A stretch of DNA of 29,267 nucleotides from Oscillospiraceae bacterium (GCA_022792755.1 JAAWBP010000109.1:1-29267), one strand, 5' to 3'. Counted from the first letter of the stretch, positions 8,753-15,789 are shown. Notes: generated from the letters alone by a model not told the origin. Program-made: numbers and translations.

Positions 8753-9619
8753 CTATTCCGCCGTCCATAAGGCGGTCGAGCCGCAGGGGAGAAAATATCC
8801 GCTTTCGGTAACCGGCAGGCCGATTTCGTCTGCGCCGACCCGCCCGCCAAATTTTTTGGCGACGGTGATGCCGAGAAGGTATTCCATCACCGATGGGGAC
8901 AAACCCGTCGTGTAGGAATTGAGCGCAAAAAAGAGCGGATGTTCGTTCAGCACGTCGGCGCAGAGCTCTGCCAGCGGATGAACCTTTTCCTCCAGCTTCC
9001 AGATTTCCCCCGACGGCCCCCTGCCGTAAGAGGGCGGATCCATAATCACCGCGTCGTACCGGTTCCCCCGGCGGATCTCCCGCCGGACGAATTTTTCGCA
9101 GTCGTCCACGATCCAGCGGATCGGCCGGTCGGAAAGCCCCGAAAGGGCGGCGTTCTCCCTCGCCCACTGCACCATCCCTTTGGATGCGTCGACATGGCAG
9201 ACCTCAGCCCCCGCCGCCGCGCAGGCCAAGGTAGCGCCCCCGGTGTAAGCGAACAGGTTGAGCACCCTGACCGGACGGCCCGCCCGCCGGATCACTTCGG
9301 CAAAATAATCCCAGTTGACCGCCTGCTCCGGGAACAGCCCCGTGTGTTTAAAGCCGGTCGGCCGGATATGAAAGCGCAGTTCCCTGTAGGAAACCGTCCA
9401 GCTCTGCGGAAGACCGCGGCGGTACTCCCACTCGCCTCCGCCCTTATTGGAGCGGAGGTAGCGCGCATCCGCTTTCTCCCAAAAAGGGCTGTCCCCCACC
9501 CCGCTCCAGATCACCTGCGGGTCCGGCCGGATCAGGACGACATCCTTCCAGCGCTCCAGCTTTTCCCCGCCGGAGGTGTCGATCAATTCGTAATCCTTCC
9601 AGTCGCGGGCCGCCCTCAT
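8753..9619 (-). CDS. class I SAM-dependent methyltransferase, RlmI/RlmK-like (COG1092 type)
   Basis: A 288-residue cytosolic methyltransferase. The SAM-binding motif I is VLNLFAYTGGATLA (near 139-152) and the acidic motif II lies in CHVDASKGMVQWAREN. The motif IV-like segment is VIMDPPSYGRG. These match the large rRNA methyltransferase family that includes RlmI and the C-terminal part of RlmL. Unlike full-length RlmI-type proteins it has no N-terminal PUA domain, and the position where m5C enzymes carry a Ser-Cys catalytic motif reads LNSYTTG. A cysteine-dependent m5C reaction is therefore doubtful and the substrate is left open; rRNA is the likeliest target. Its ATG overlaps the glmM stop (ATGA), so it is translationally coupled to glmM. 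Confidence 0.82.
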   Translation of the reverse strand: MRAARDWKDYELIDTSGGEKLERWKDVVLIRPDPQVIWSGVGDSPFWEKADARYLRSNKGGGEWEYRRGLPQSWTVSYRELRFHIRPTGFKHTGLFPEQAVNWDYFAEVIRRAGRPVRVLNLFAYTGGATLACAAAGAEVCHVDASKGMVQWARENAALSGLSDRPIRWIVDDCEKFVRREIRRGNRYDAVIMDPPSYGRGPSGEIWKLEEKVHPLAELCADVLNEHPLFFALNSYTTGLSPSVMEYLLGITVAKKFGGRVGADEIGLPVTESGYFLPCGSTALWTAE

Positions 9620-10965
9620 TTTCCGATCTGCTCCTTGATGACGTTTGCGATTTTCAGCGCACAGCGGTTGATCGCATCGAAGTTCTTCCCCTCGACCATC
9701 ACGCGGATCAGCGGCTCCGTCCCGGAAGCGCGAACCAGGATTCTGCCGTCGCTCCCCAGCTCGCCGGTCTGCGCCTCGATCGTCCCTTTGACCGTTTCAT
9801 CCTCTTCGAGCACCCGCTTCCCGATGTCGTCCGCCTTGATGTTCACCAGAACCTGAGGATACCGCTCCATCACCGCCCCCAGCTCCGAAAGCGCCTTCCT
9901 CTCCTTTTTCATGACGCTCATCAGCTTGACGGCGGAGAGCTGCCCGTCCCCGGTCGTGGCGTAATCGCCAAAAATAATATGGCCGGACTGTTCCCCTCCT
10001 AAACAGTAGCCCCCCTTGAGCATCTCCTCCAGTACATAGCGGTCGCCGACCTTGGCCGCCAGGGTCTGGACGCCCTCCTGCTCTGCGAAGTGGAAAAATC
10101 CCAGATTGCTCATAACCGTCACGACCACCGTATCCTTTGCGAGCTTCTGGTTCTTTTTCATATGTTTCGAAAAGATCGCCAGCATCTTGTCCCCGTCGAG
10201 CTGGATCCCGTCTTCGTCCACGGCGAGACAACGGTCTGCATCGCCGTCGAAGGCGACGCCGAGCGCACAGTGTTTCGCCTTCATAAAGTTCACCAAGCTC
10301 TCCATATGGGTGGAGCCGCACCGGTCGTTGATGTTGATGCCGTCCGGCTCGTTGTTAATTAAGAACGGCTGGGCGCCCAGCCCTTTGAAAAGCGCCTCCG
10401 CTGTGACGCTCGCGGAACCGTTGGCGCAGTCCACCGCGACGGCCATCCCTCTCAAATCCCCGTCCACCGAATCGACCAGGTGCTTTACATAGTCGGCGGC
10501 CGCGTTATCCGCATATGAAATGCGGCCGATTTCAGCACCGCTTTTCAGGTACTGGGCAAGATCGCCGCTGACGATCTCCTCGATTTCATCCTCCAGCGAA
10601 TCGGAAAGCTTATATCCCTCAGCGTTAAACAGCTTGATGCCGTTGAATTCCATCGGGTTGTGAGAGGCAGAAATCATGATCCCCGCATCCGCTTTGTACT
10701 GCTTCACCAGATAAGCGACCGCCGGGGTGGGGATCACACCGAGCACCTCGGCATCCGCGCCGACCGAGCAGATGCCCGCCGTCATCGCGGCCTCCAGCAT
10801 GTCGGAGGACAGGCGGGTATCCTTCCCGATTACCAGCCGCGGTTTATGTGAAGTGTGGCGGGTCAGCACCACAGCGGCCGCCCGGCCGATCCGCATAGCG
10901 AGTTCACAGGTGAGTTCTGTTCCGGCGATCCCCCGGACGCCGTCGGTTCCAAATAATCTGCCCAT
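9616..10965 (-). CDS. glmM: phosphoglucosamine mutase GlmM
   Basis: A 449-residue cytosolic enzyme converting glucosamine-6-phosphate to glucosamine-1-phosphate for UDP-GlcNAc and peptidoglycan synthesis. It starts MGRLFGTDGVRG, the N-terminal signature. The phosphoserine loop is GIMISASHNPME, with the active Ser at 101. The Mg-binding loop is DGDADR (near 240), the sugar-specificity loop GGEQSGHI, and the C-terminal phosphate site RASGTEPLIRVM. The ATG is preceded by GAGAGGAAG. It follows ruvB after 66 bases that contain a possible weak promoter. Confidence 0.97.
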   Translation of the reverse strand: MGRLFGTDGVRGIAGTELTCELAMRIGRAAAVVLTRHTSHKPRLVIGKDTRLSSDMLEAAMTAGICSVGADAEVLGVIPTPAVAYLVKQYKADAGIMISASHNPMEFNGIKLFNAEGYKLSDSLEDEIEEIVSGDLAQYLKSGAEIGRISYADNAAADYVKHLVDSVDGDLRGMAVAVDCANGSASVTAEALFKGLGAQPFLINNEPDGININDRCGSTHMESLVNFMKAKHCALGVAFDGDADRCLAVDEDGIQLDGDKMLAIFSKHMKKNQKLAKDTVVVTVMSNLGFFHFAEQEGVQTLAAKVGDRYVLEEMLKGGYCLGGEQSGHIIFGDYATTGDGQLSAVKLMSVMKKERKALSELGAVMERYPQVLVNIKADDIGKRVLEEDETVKGTIEAQTGELGSDGRILVRASGTEPLIRVMVEGKNFDAINRCALKIANVIKEQIGK

Positions 10966-10985
10966 TTGTTTCTTCCTCTCAGTTT

Positions 10986-11016
10986 ATTAAAAGTTCGTCA
11001 TTCTTTACCGTGTCAA
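10986..11016 (-). promoter_or_regulatory. possible internal promoter ahead of glmM
   Basis: Minus strand: -35 TTGACA (11016-11011) is perfect. The best -10 is TTTAAT (10991-10986, five of six matches), but the spacer is 19 bases, longer than the optimum 17. It lies in the ruvB-glmM gap and could give glmM and the downstream genes their own transcription. Weak because of the spacer. Confidence 0.35.
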
Positions 11017-11031
11017 TAAAGGCCCCAGCCG

Positions 11032-12081
11032 TTAAAGCGTCAGCTGTTCCGGGTCGCTGTCCGGCCGGTTCCGGTTGATTTTCAGGTGGCGGTATCCCGC
11101 ATCCGTCACGCAGCGGCCGCGGGGCGTGCGGGACAGAAAGCCGAGCTGCATGAGGTACGGCTCGTAAACATCCTCGAGGGTGACCGCTTCCTCCCCCAGG
11201 GCCGCCGCAAGGGTTTCGAGCCCGACCGGGCCGCCGTTGTAGTTGCGGATGATCATCGTGAGCATCCGCCGGTCGAGCGTGTCGAGCCCCAGCGCATCGA
11301 TGTCCAGCCGTTCGAGCGCGGTGTCCACAATCTCGCGGTCAACCGTTCCGTTCCCCATCACCTGGGCAAAATCGCGGACGCGCTTGAGCAGGCGGTTGGC
11401 CACACGGGGGGTTCCGCGGGAGCGTTTTGCGAGCTCCAGCGCCCCTTCCTCGGTACAGGAAATGTCCAGAATCCCCGCCGAGCGGACGATGATCGCCGCA
11501 AGCTGCTCGTGGGTATACAGCTCGAGGCGGAGCATCACGCCGAACCGGTCGCGGAGCGGCGCCGTCAGCTGGCCGGCCCGCGTCGTCGCCCCCACCAGGG
11601 TGAATTTCGGCAGGTCGATCCGGATCGAACGGGCGGAGGGGCCCTTCCCGATGATGATATCCAGCGCGTAATCCTCCATCGCCGGGTAAAGCACCTCCTC
11701 CACCGCCCGGGAAAGGCGGTGAATCTCATCGATAAACAGCACATCGTTCGGGCTCAGGTTGGTCAAAAGCGCCGCGAGATCCCCCGGCTTTTCGATCGCC
11801 GGCCCGGAAGTGATCCGGACGTTGACGTTCATCTCGTTTGCAATGATACAGGACAGGGTTGTTTTTCCCAGCCCCGGCGGGCCGTAGAGCAGGACGTGGT
11901 CGAGCGGTTCCCCCCGCCCCTTCGCCGCCTCGATGAAGACCGAAAGGTTTTCCTTGGCCTTGTCCTGCCCGATATACTCCGACAGGTTCTTCGGCCGGAG
12001 GCTGTACTCGACGTCGACGTCCTCCGGCGTGCTCTCCGGGGTCATCACCCGGTTTTCAAAATCCATACTGCTGTCAAACAT
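11032..12081 (-). CDS. ruvB: Holliday junction branch migration ATPase RuvB
   Basis: A 349-residue AAA+ motor that, with RuvA, drives branch migration of Holliday junctions. It contains DYIGQ-like SEYIGQDKAKENL, Walker A LYGPPGLGKTTL, Walker B VLFIDEIHRLSRAVEE, sensor GATTRAGQLTAPLRDRFG, and a C-terminal winged helix with LGFLSRTPRGR. Full length for the family. The start is ATG at 12081, 9 bases after ruvA; an internal ATG at codon 6 is possible. Third gene of a contiguous ruvCAB cluster. Confidence 0.97.
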   Translation of the reverse strand: MFDSSMDFENRVMTPESTPEDVDVEYSLRPKNLSEYIGQDKAKENLSVFIEAAKGRGEPLDHVLLYGPPGLGKTTLSCIIANEMNVNVRITSGPAIEKPGDLAALLTNLSPNDVLFIDEIHRLSRAVEEVLYPAMEDYALDIIIGKGPSARSIRIDLPKFTLVGATTRAGQLTAPLRDRFGVMLRLELYTHEQLAAIIVRSAGILDISCTEEGALELAKRSRGTPRVANRLLKRVRDFAQVMGNGTVDREIVDTALERLDIDALGLDTLDRRMLTMIIRNYNGGPVGLETLAAALGEEAVTLEDVYEPYLMQLGFLSRTPRGRCVTDAGYRHLKINRNRPDSDPEQLTL

Positions 12082-12090
12082 CGGTCACAC

Positions 12091-12699
12091 CTACCCCGCC
12101 AAAGCCTTGAGGGCCAATTTAATCAATTCCTCCACCGGAAGCGCCGCGTCGAACGCGGTCACGGCGCGGGCGGCCTGCTGCTGTGAATAGCCCAGCACCA
12201 CCAAAGCGCTGACCGCCTCGGAAAGATTCCCTTTCCCGGACGAAACCCCGCCCGCCAGAACGGGATTGGATGCCGCCACGCCGCCCTCCAGCTGCTCCTT
12301 CGTAATCTTGTCCTTGAGCTCCAGCACAATCCTCTGGGCGGTTTTCAGCCCGATCCCTTTTGAGGCGGTGAAGACTTTGCTGTCCCCCGTCGCCACACAG
12401 AGGGCGAACTGCTCCGGCGTCACGTTGGAAAGGATCGAAAGGGCGGCTTTCGGGCCAACTCCCGACACCGAGATCAGCATCTGAAAACAGTTCAGCTCAC
12501 TGAGGGTGGCAAAACCGAAGAGCTCCACCGCGTCCTCCCGGACGTAAAGGTGGGTGTAGAGCGTTGTCTCCCCCCCGATCTCCGGCTGGCGGCTCATGGT
12601 ATTCGCCGTCGTTTTGAGCGCATAACCGACTCCCGCGCATTCGACGACGGCTAAATTCGCCTCCATATGGATCAGCTTGCCGCGTACACTGTAAAGCAT
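12091..12699 (-). CDS. ruvA: Holliday junction DNA helicase subunit RuvA
   Basis: A 202-residue tetrameric junction-binding protein. The N-terminal OB domain begins MLYSVRGKLI; the helix-hairpin-helix region includes LISVSGVGPKAALSIL and SKGIGLKTAQRIVLELKDK; the C-terminal domain III (after an Ala/Gly-rich linker at about 140-155) is the RuvB-contacting three-helix bundle ending ELIKLALKALAG. The ATG overlaps the ruvC stop codon (TAATG), a translational coupling. Length is standard. Confidence 0.97.
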   Translation of the reverse strand: MLYSVRGKLIHMEANLAVVECAGVGYALKTTANTMSRQPEIGGETTLYTHLYVREDAVELFGFATLSELNCFQMLISVSGVGPKAALSILSNVTPEQFALCVATGDSKVFTASKGIGLKTAQRIVLELKDKITKEQLEGGVAASNPVLAGGVSSGKGNLSEAVSALVVLGYSQQQAARAVTAFDAALPVEELIKLALKALAG

Positions 12700-13208
12700 T
12701 ATTTCAACATCCCTTTGATGATTTTTTCGTTGATCAAGGACGGCGCCGCGTGGGCATGGCAGATGGCGATTGCCAGCGCATCGGCCGTGTCGTCGGGCTT
12801 CGGGATCTCCTTCAGGTTGAGCAGGCGCTTGGTCATCTCCATCACCTGCGCCTTGATCGCCCGCCCATAGCCGACGACCGACTGCTTGACCTGGAGCGGG
12901 GTGTATTCGTAAACCGGAACTCCCATCTTGGTCGCCGCCAGCACGATCGCCCCTCTCGCCTGCGCGACGTCTATCACCGTTTTTTGGTTGGAGTTGAAGA
13001 ACAGCTTTTCAACCGACATCGCATCGGGGCGGTGGATGGTGAGGATCTGGGTCAAATCCTCGTAAATCGTGAGCAGGCGCTGCTCAAAAGGCATCCCTGC
13101 AGGAGTGGTGATCGCGCCGTAATCCAGAGTCGTAAAACGGTTGGAACGGTACTCCACCACCCCGTACCCGACAATCGCATACCCCGGATCGATCCCTATA
13201 ATTTTCAT
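12699..13208 (-). CDS. ruvC: crossover junction endodeoxyribonuclease RuvC
   Basis: A 169-residue Holliday junction resolvase. The RNase H-like fold begins MKIIGIDPGYAIVGYG with the first catalytic Asp at D7. The conserved Glu is in MSVEKLFFNSNQ (about residue 68), and the C-terminal acidic pair is in PKPDDTADALAIAICHAH. First gene of the ruvCAB run. No good Shine-Dalgarno precedes the ATG; instead a 7-bp GC-rich hairpin (13214-13230) abuts the start region. The nearest promoter is at 13477-13505, giving a leader of about 260 nt. Confidence 0.96.
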   Translation of the reverse strand: MKIIGIDPGYAIVGYGVVEYRSNRFTTLDYGAITTPAGMPFEQRLLTIYEDLTQILTIHRPDAMSVEKLFFNSNQKTVIDVAQARGAIVLAATKMGVPVYEYTPLQVKQSVVGYGRAIKAQVMEMTKRLLNLKEIPKPDDTADALAIAICHAHAAPSLINEKIIKGMLK

Positions 13209-13213
13209 GACAG

Positions 13214-13230
13214 CCGCCCGGTGCGGGCAG
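13214..13230 (-). promoter_or_regulatory. hairpin next to the ruvC start codon
   Basis: Minus strand CTGCCCG and CGGGCGG pair over a 3-base loop, ending 5 bases before the ruvC ATG. Where a Shine-Dalgarno site would be expected there is only this stem (GGGCGG within its 3' arm). It may mask ribosome access. The folding is seen in the sequence; any regulatory effect is inference. Confidence 0.4.
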
Positions 13231-13298
13231 CACGGAAAAGGCCGGAAACAGACAGCTTCGAACTGCCGGCGCCATTCTTATTGCTGCGTTCTTTCATA

Positions 13299-13388
13299 TC
13301 AACCGCCATGCGATACGGAATTCGCACAAAAAGAGATAAAACAGCCGCCTTTTGTGCCCGGTATCGTTCCTTTCTTCGTGTTTTTCAC
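13299..13388 (-). CDS. possible 29-residue leader peptide
   Basis: A GTG codon at 13388 is preceded by GAGGAGG with a 5-base gap and opens a 29-codon frame ending TGA at 13299. The peptide starts MKNTKKGTIPGTKGG and contains CFISFC; it is basic at the N-terminus. The ribosome site is the best between the promoter and ruvC, better than that of ruvC itself. No homology recognised; it may be a chance frame. If real it could be a leader peptide affecting ruvC expression. Confidence 0.3.
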   Translation of the reverse strand: MKNTKKGTIPGTKGGCFISFCANSVSHGG

Positions 13389-13476
13389 GCCATCCTCCTC
13401 TGTCCTGTCCTTCCCATTCCAAAAGCTCTTGAATCCACGGTTTAATACAGCCTGCGAACAGGACGATATCTGGGAT

Positions 13477-13505
13477 ATTATATCATATCGGTTGGCATTA
13501 CGCAA
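13477..13505 (-). promoter_or_regulatory. extended -10 promoter for the ruvCAB run
   Basis: Minus strand: perfect TATAAT (13482-13477) with an upstream TGA giving an extended -10 (TGnTATAAT). The -35 is poor, TTGCGT (13505-13500), at 17 bases. The extended -10 compensates for the weak -35. It faces ruvC. Confidence 0.65.
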
Positions 13506-13546
13506 ATAAATATGGCCAGATCCCGCCGTTTCCATTCTATAACAAG

Positions 13547-13581
13547 GTCTCTTGCAGCATCGCCATTCCGCCGCAAGAGAC
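13547..13581 (-). terminator. possible terminator downstream of the cysK-like gene
   Basis: A perfect 9-bp stem, GTCTCTTGC and GCAAGAGAC, with a 17-base loop. On the minus strand it is followed by CTTGTTAT, an imperfect U-tract. It separates the cysK-like gene from the ruvC promoter. The long loop and interrupted U-run make it a weak intrinsic terminator at best. Confidence 0.4.
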
Positions 13582-13593
13582 TCGTTTGTCTGC

Positions 13594-13618
13594 CGGCCGG
13601 GACATCCTGCCCCGGCCG
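13594..13618. terminator. GC-rich hairpin after the cysK-like gene
   Basis: An 8-bp stem, CGGCCGGG and CCCGGCCG, with a 9-base loop, 21 bases past the cysK-like stop. The T-tract (CCGTTTTT) is on the plus-strand side, so as an intrinsic terminator it would act on plus-strand transcripts; on the minus strand it is a hairpin without a U-run. It could block antisense transcription into the cysK-like gene or protect its mRNA 3' end. Confidence 0.4.
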
Positions 13619-13639
13619 CCGTTTTTATGTCAGGTTTCT

Positions 13640-14569
13640 TTACTCCTCAAAAAGCGGGGTGGAAAAGTACCGTTCCCCGGTGTCGGGAAGGATGGTGACC
13701 ACCCGTTTCCCCTTTCCGAGCTGCTTTGCCATTTTGACAGCTGCGGCGACATTGGAACCGCTGGAGATTCCGCAGAGGATTCCCTCCTCCCGCGCGAGGC
13801 GCTTGGATACCTCCAGCGCTTCGCCGTCGGTGATCGTCACAGTCCGGTCGTAAATCTTCATATTCAGGTTTTTGGGGATCAGCCCGTCCCCGATCCCCAT
13901 CTGAAGATGGGTGCCGATGCTCCCGCCTGAGAGGATCGCCGCATGTTCCGGCTCCACCGCCCAGATCGTAATATCGGGGAACTGGCACTTGAGCACCTCC
14001 CCGATGCCGGAGATCGTCCCGCCGGTTCCAACGCCGGAACAGAAGCCGTGGATCGGCCCCTCGACCTGTTCCAGAATCTCCACCGCGGTATGGTATTTGT
14101 GAACCAGCGGATTATCCGGGTTTTCAAACTGCTGGGGGACAAACACCTTCGGATTCCCCTCCGCCATCTGTTCCGCCTTGTGGAGGCATTCGGCGATGCA
14201 CTTTCCAATGTCCCCGTCGTCGTGAACCAGCACGACCTCCGCCCCGTAATGGGTGACCAGCAGCCTGCGCTCCTCGCTGACCGAGTCCGGCATGATGATC
14301 ACCACCCGGTAGCCTTTCACAGCGCCGACCAGAGCGAGCCCGATCCCCTGGTTGCCGCTGGTCGGCTCTACGATGATGGTATCCGGGCCGATCAGCCCCT
14401 TCTTTTCCGCCTCGGCAATCATGTTGTAGGCCGTGCGCGTTTTGATGGAGCCGCCGATATTGACCCCCTCATACTTTACGAGGATTTCCGCATCGTCCGG
14501 GCCGGTCAGATGGTTTAGGCGGATGACCGGCGTATGGCCGAGCGCGTCGAGAATGGTGTTGTAAATCAA
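13640..14569 (-). CDS. cysK: CysK-like PLP-dependent enzyme (O-acetylserine sulfhydrylase family)
   Basis: A 309-residue fold-type II PLP enzyme, cytosolic, expected to form cysteine from O-acetylserine and sulfide. The start is TTG at 14569 with GAGGG eight bases upstream, and the protein begins MIYNTILDALGHTPVIRLN, typical of CysK. The PLP lysine is K43 in GGSIKTRTA; the substrate loop is PTSGNQGIG; the phosphate loop is GVGTGGTISGIG; the C-terminal SSGSNVAAA binds the pyridine nitrogen. Two deviations from classic CysK stand out: KTR instead of KDR after the lysine, and SGNQG instead of SGNTG. The reaction may thus differ within the family. It follows the SDR gene by 40 bases. Confidence 0.85.
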   Translation of the reverse strand: MIYNTILDALGHTPVIRLNHLTGPDDAEILVKYEGVNIGGSIKTRTAYNMIAEAEKKGLIGPDTIIVEPTSGNQGIGLALVGAVKGYRVVIIMPDSVSEERRLLVTHYGAEVVLVHDDGDIGKCIAECLHKAEQMAEGNPKVFVPQQFENPDNPLVHKYHTAVEILEQVEGPIHGFCSGVGTGGTISGIGEVLKCQFPDITIWAVEPEHAAILSGGSIGTHLQMGIGDGLIPKNLNMKIYDRTVTITDGEALEVSKRLAREEGILCGISSGSNVAAAVKMAKQLGKGKRVVTILPDTGERYFSTPLFEE

Positions 14570-14609
14570 AAACTGTTCCCTCTTTCCCAGATGGTTTCAA
14601 TGATTTCCG

Positions 14610-15395
14610 TCAAATGCAGGTAAACGCGCCGTCGATTACAAAGTCCGAGCCGGTCGTAAAGGCGCTCGCATCCCCCGCCAGATAGACGGCGATCGCCTGG
14701 AGCTCCTCCGGGCGGCCCATCCTGTGCAGGGGCGCTACGGCGTTCCACTGCTCGATCAGCGGGGCGAGCGACGGGGAGCTCAGGGTGAGCTCCGTCCCGA
14801 TATACCCTGGGCTGATCGAATTGACCCGGACGTTTTTAGAGGCCCACTCGACCGCAAGCGACTTCGTCAGCTGGATCACACCCGCCTTAGAGGCGTTGTA
14901 AGAACATTGGGGCTGGGGGACGTTGACGATATGGGCCGACATGGATGCGGTGTTGACGATCGCTCCCCCGCCCTGTTTGATCATCACCTTTCCGGCGGCC
15001 TGCGCAGTGAGAAATACGCCGGTCAGATTGATGTCGACCACCTGCTTCCAGTCCTCGAGGCTCATCTCCTCCGCCGGGATGTTTTTGCAGATCCCCGCGT
15101 TGCAGAAAGCCGCGTCGATCCGGCCGAAACGCGCCAGAACAGCGTCGATCATCGAATCGACCTCTTCGGGGGAAGTGACATCCGCCTTTACGGCAAAGAG
15201 CTCCCGCCCGGTCTCTTTTTGAAGCGCTGCGGCGGTCTTTTCCGCCTCCGCCAGGTCGAGGTCAACCAGCGCGACGTCGGCCCCCGCTTCGGCGAGCGCC
15301 TGAGCAATGCTCTTGCCGATCCCGCGCGCACCACCGGTTACAAAGGCTTTTTTTCCATCCAAACGCATTTTTTCCATAATTCCCATCACTGTCAT
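14610..15395 (-). CDS. SDR family NAD(P)-dependent oxidoreductase
   Basis: A 261-residue classical short-chain dehydrogenase/reductase. The cofactor motif is TGGARGIG (near 20-27), D of VDLDLAEAE follows strand 2 (suggesting NAD(H) preference), the NAG-type motif is CNAG, and the catalytic set is NTASMS then YNASK. The C-terminus FVIDGAFTCI replaces the common VDGG ending. It resembles polyol/sorbose-type dehydrogenases, but the substrate cannot be read. The start is uncertain among ATG at 15395, 15386 and 15377; GGAG lies just ahead of the first. It is the first gene after the promoter at 15623-15651 and is cotranscribed with the cysK-like gene. Confidence 0.85.
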   Translation of the reverse strand: MTVMGIMEKMRLDGKKAFVTGGARGIGKSIAQALAEAGADVALVDLDLAEAEKTAAALQKETGRELFAVKADVTSPEEVDSMIDAVLARFGRIDAAFCNAGICKNIPAEEMSLEDWKQVVDINLTGVFLTAQAAGKVMIKQGGGAIVNTASMSAHIVNVPQPQCSYNASKAGVIQLTKSLAVEWASKNVRVNSISPGYIGTELTLSSPSLAPLIEQWNAVAPLHRMGRPEELQAIAVYLAGDASAFTTGSDFVIDGAFTCI

Positions 15396-15616
15396 ATCTC
15401 CATTTCCAATTCATTCAGGGAGCGGTATTCTTCTCATTTCACATCTGTGCTCAGGCAGAACGATTACGTTACACGGACAGCACTGGCAGCGTTTATTTTG
15501 GATGATTTAAACTGTACCTGCCCCAGCTTCCAAGTCTGTGAAACGGCCGGACTGGGTCATCGGTAGATTGGGTTTCTGCCAATCGGTCCGGCAAAGCCTG
15601 CACTGAATCCATATTG
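15396..15616 (-). ncRNA. structured 5' leader of the SDR-cysK-like operon (unassigned)
   Basis: About 220 nt separate the inferred transcription start from the SDR start codon. Near the 5' end a two-level fold can be drawn on the minus strand. The outer 7-bp stem is GCCGGAC (15592-15586) with GTCCGGC (15552-15546). It encloses a 6-bp hairpin, GATTGG (15584-15579) with CCAATC (15571-15566), and a 13-base single-stranded stretch. Further weak stems follow (GTTTA/TAAAC, GTGCT/AGCAC). I looked for T-box, SAM, cobalamin and c-di-GMP features and found none. The pairing is seen; regulatory function is inference. Confidence 0.4.
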
Positions 15617-15622
15617 ATTTAA

Positions 15623-15651
15623 ATTATACCCCAAAAGGAAACTTCTGTAAA
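15623..15651 (-). promoter_or_regulatory. sigma-A promoter of the SDR-cysK-like operon
   Basis: Minus strand: -35 TTTACA (15651-15646, five of six) and perfect -10 TATAAT (15628-15623) with a 17-base spacer. It lies in the gap after the MATE terminator and faces the SDR gene. Confidence 0.85.
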
Positions 15652-15756
15652 GAAATACCGGCGATTCCGCAATGATCTCAGCGCCGCTTTCCGGCTGAAG
15701 CCATATCGCTTTCAAAAATGGCAGATACATCGTTTTTCCGAAGGATTTTCAGGCAT

Positions 15757-15789
15757 AATAAAAGGAAGGGAAACGCCCTTCCTTTTATT
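15757..15789 (-). terminator. strong intrinsic terminator after the MATE gene
   Basis: A perfect 14-bp stem, AATAAAAGGAAGGG and its complement, closes a 5-base loop. On the minus strand the 3' arm is itself T-rich (CCTTTTATTAT), giving the U-tract. It sits 61 bases after the MATE stop. The palindrome has an A-rich 5' arm and could terminate in both directions. Confidence 0.88.

Larger units (their letters stand above)
13209..13470 (-). other. ruvC 5' leader region
   Basis: About 260 bases without a recognised gene lie between the promoter at 13477-13505 and ruvC. The only item I can support inside it is a short GTG-initiated reading frame (13299-13388) with a strong ribosome site, plus the hairpin next to ruvC. 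No known riboswitch was recognised. Confidence 0.5.

Noticed and set aside
13141..13509. Plus-strand 122-codon frame between ruvC and the cysK-like gene
   Set aside because: It overlaps the ruvC coding region on the opposite strand, lacks a ribosome site and has no recognisable similarity; the minus-strand promoter and leader explain the region better.
15396..15616. T-box or cobalamin riboswitch in the SDR leader
   Set aside because: No T-box antiterminator sequence, no AGUA-type stem I features and no B12-box; a GCCAGTG string is only a partial resemblance.
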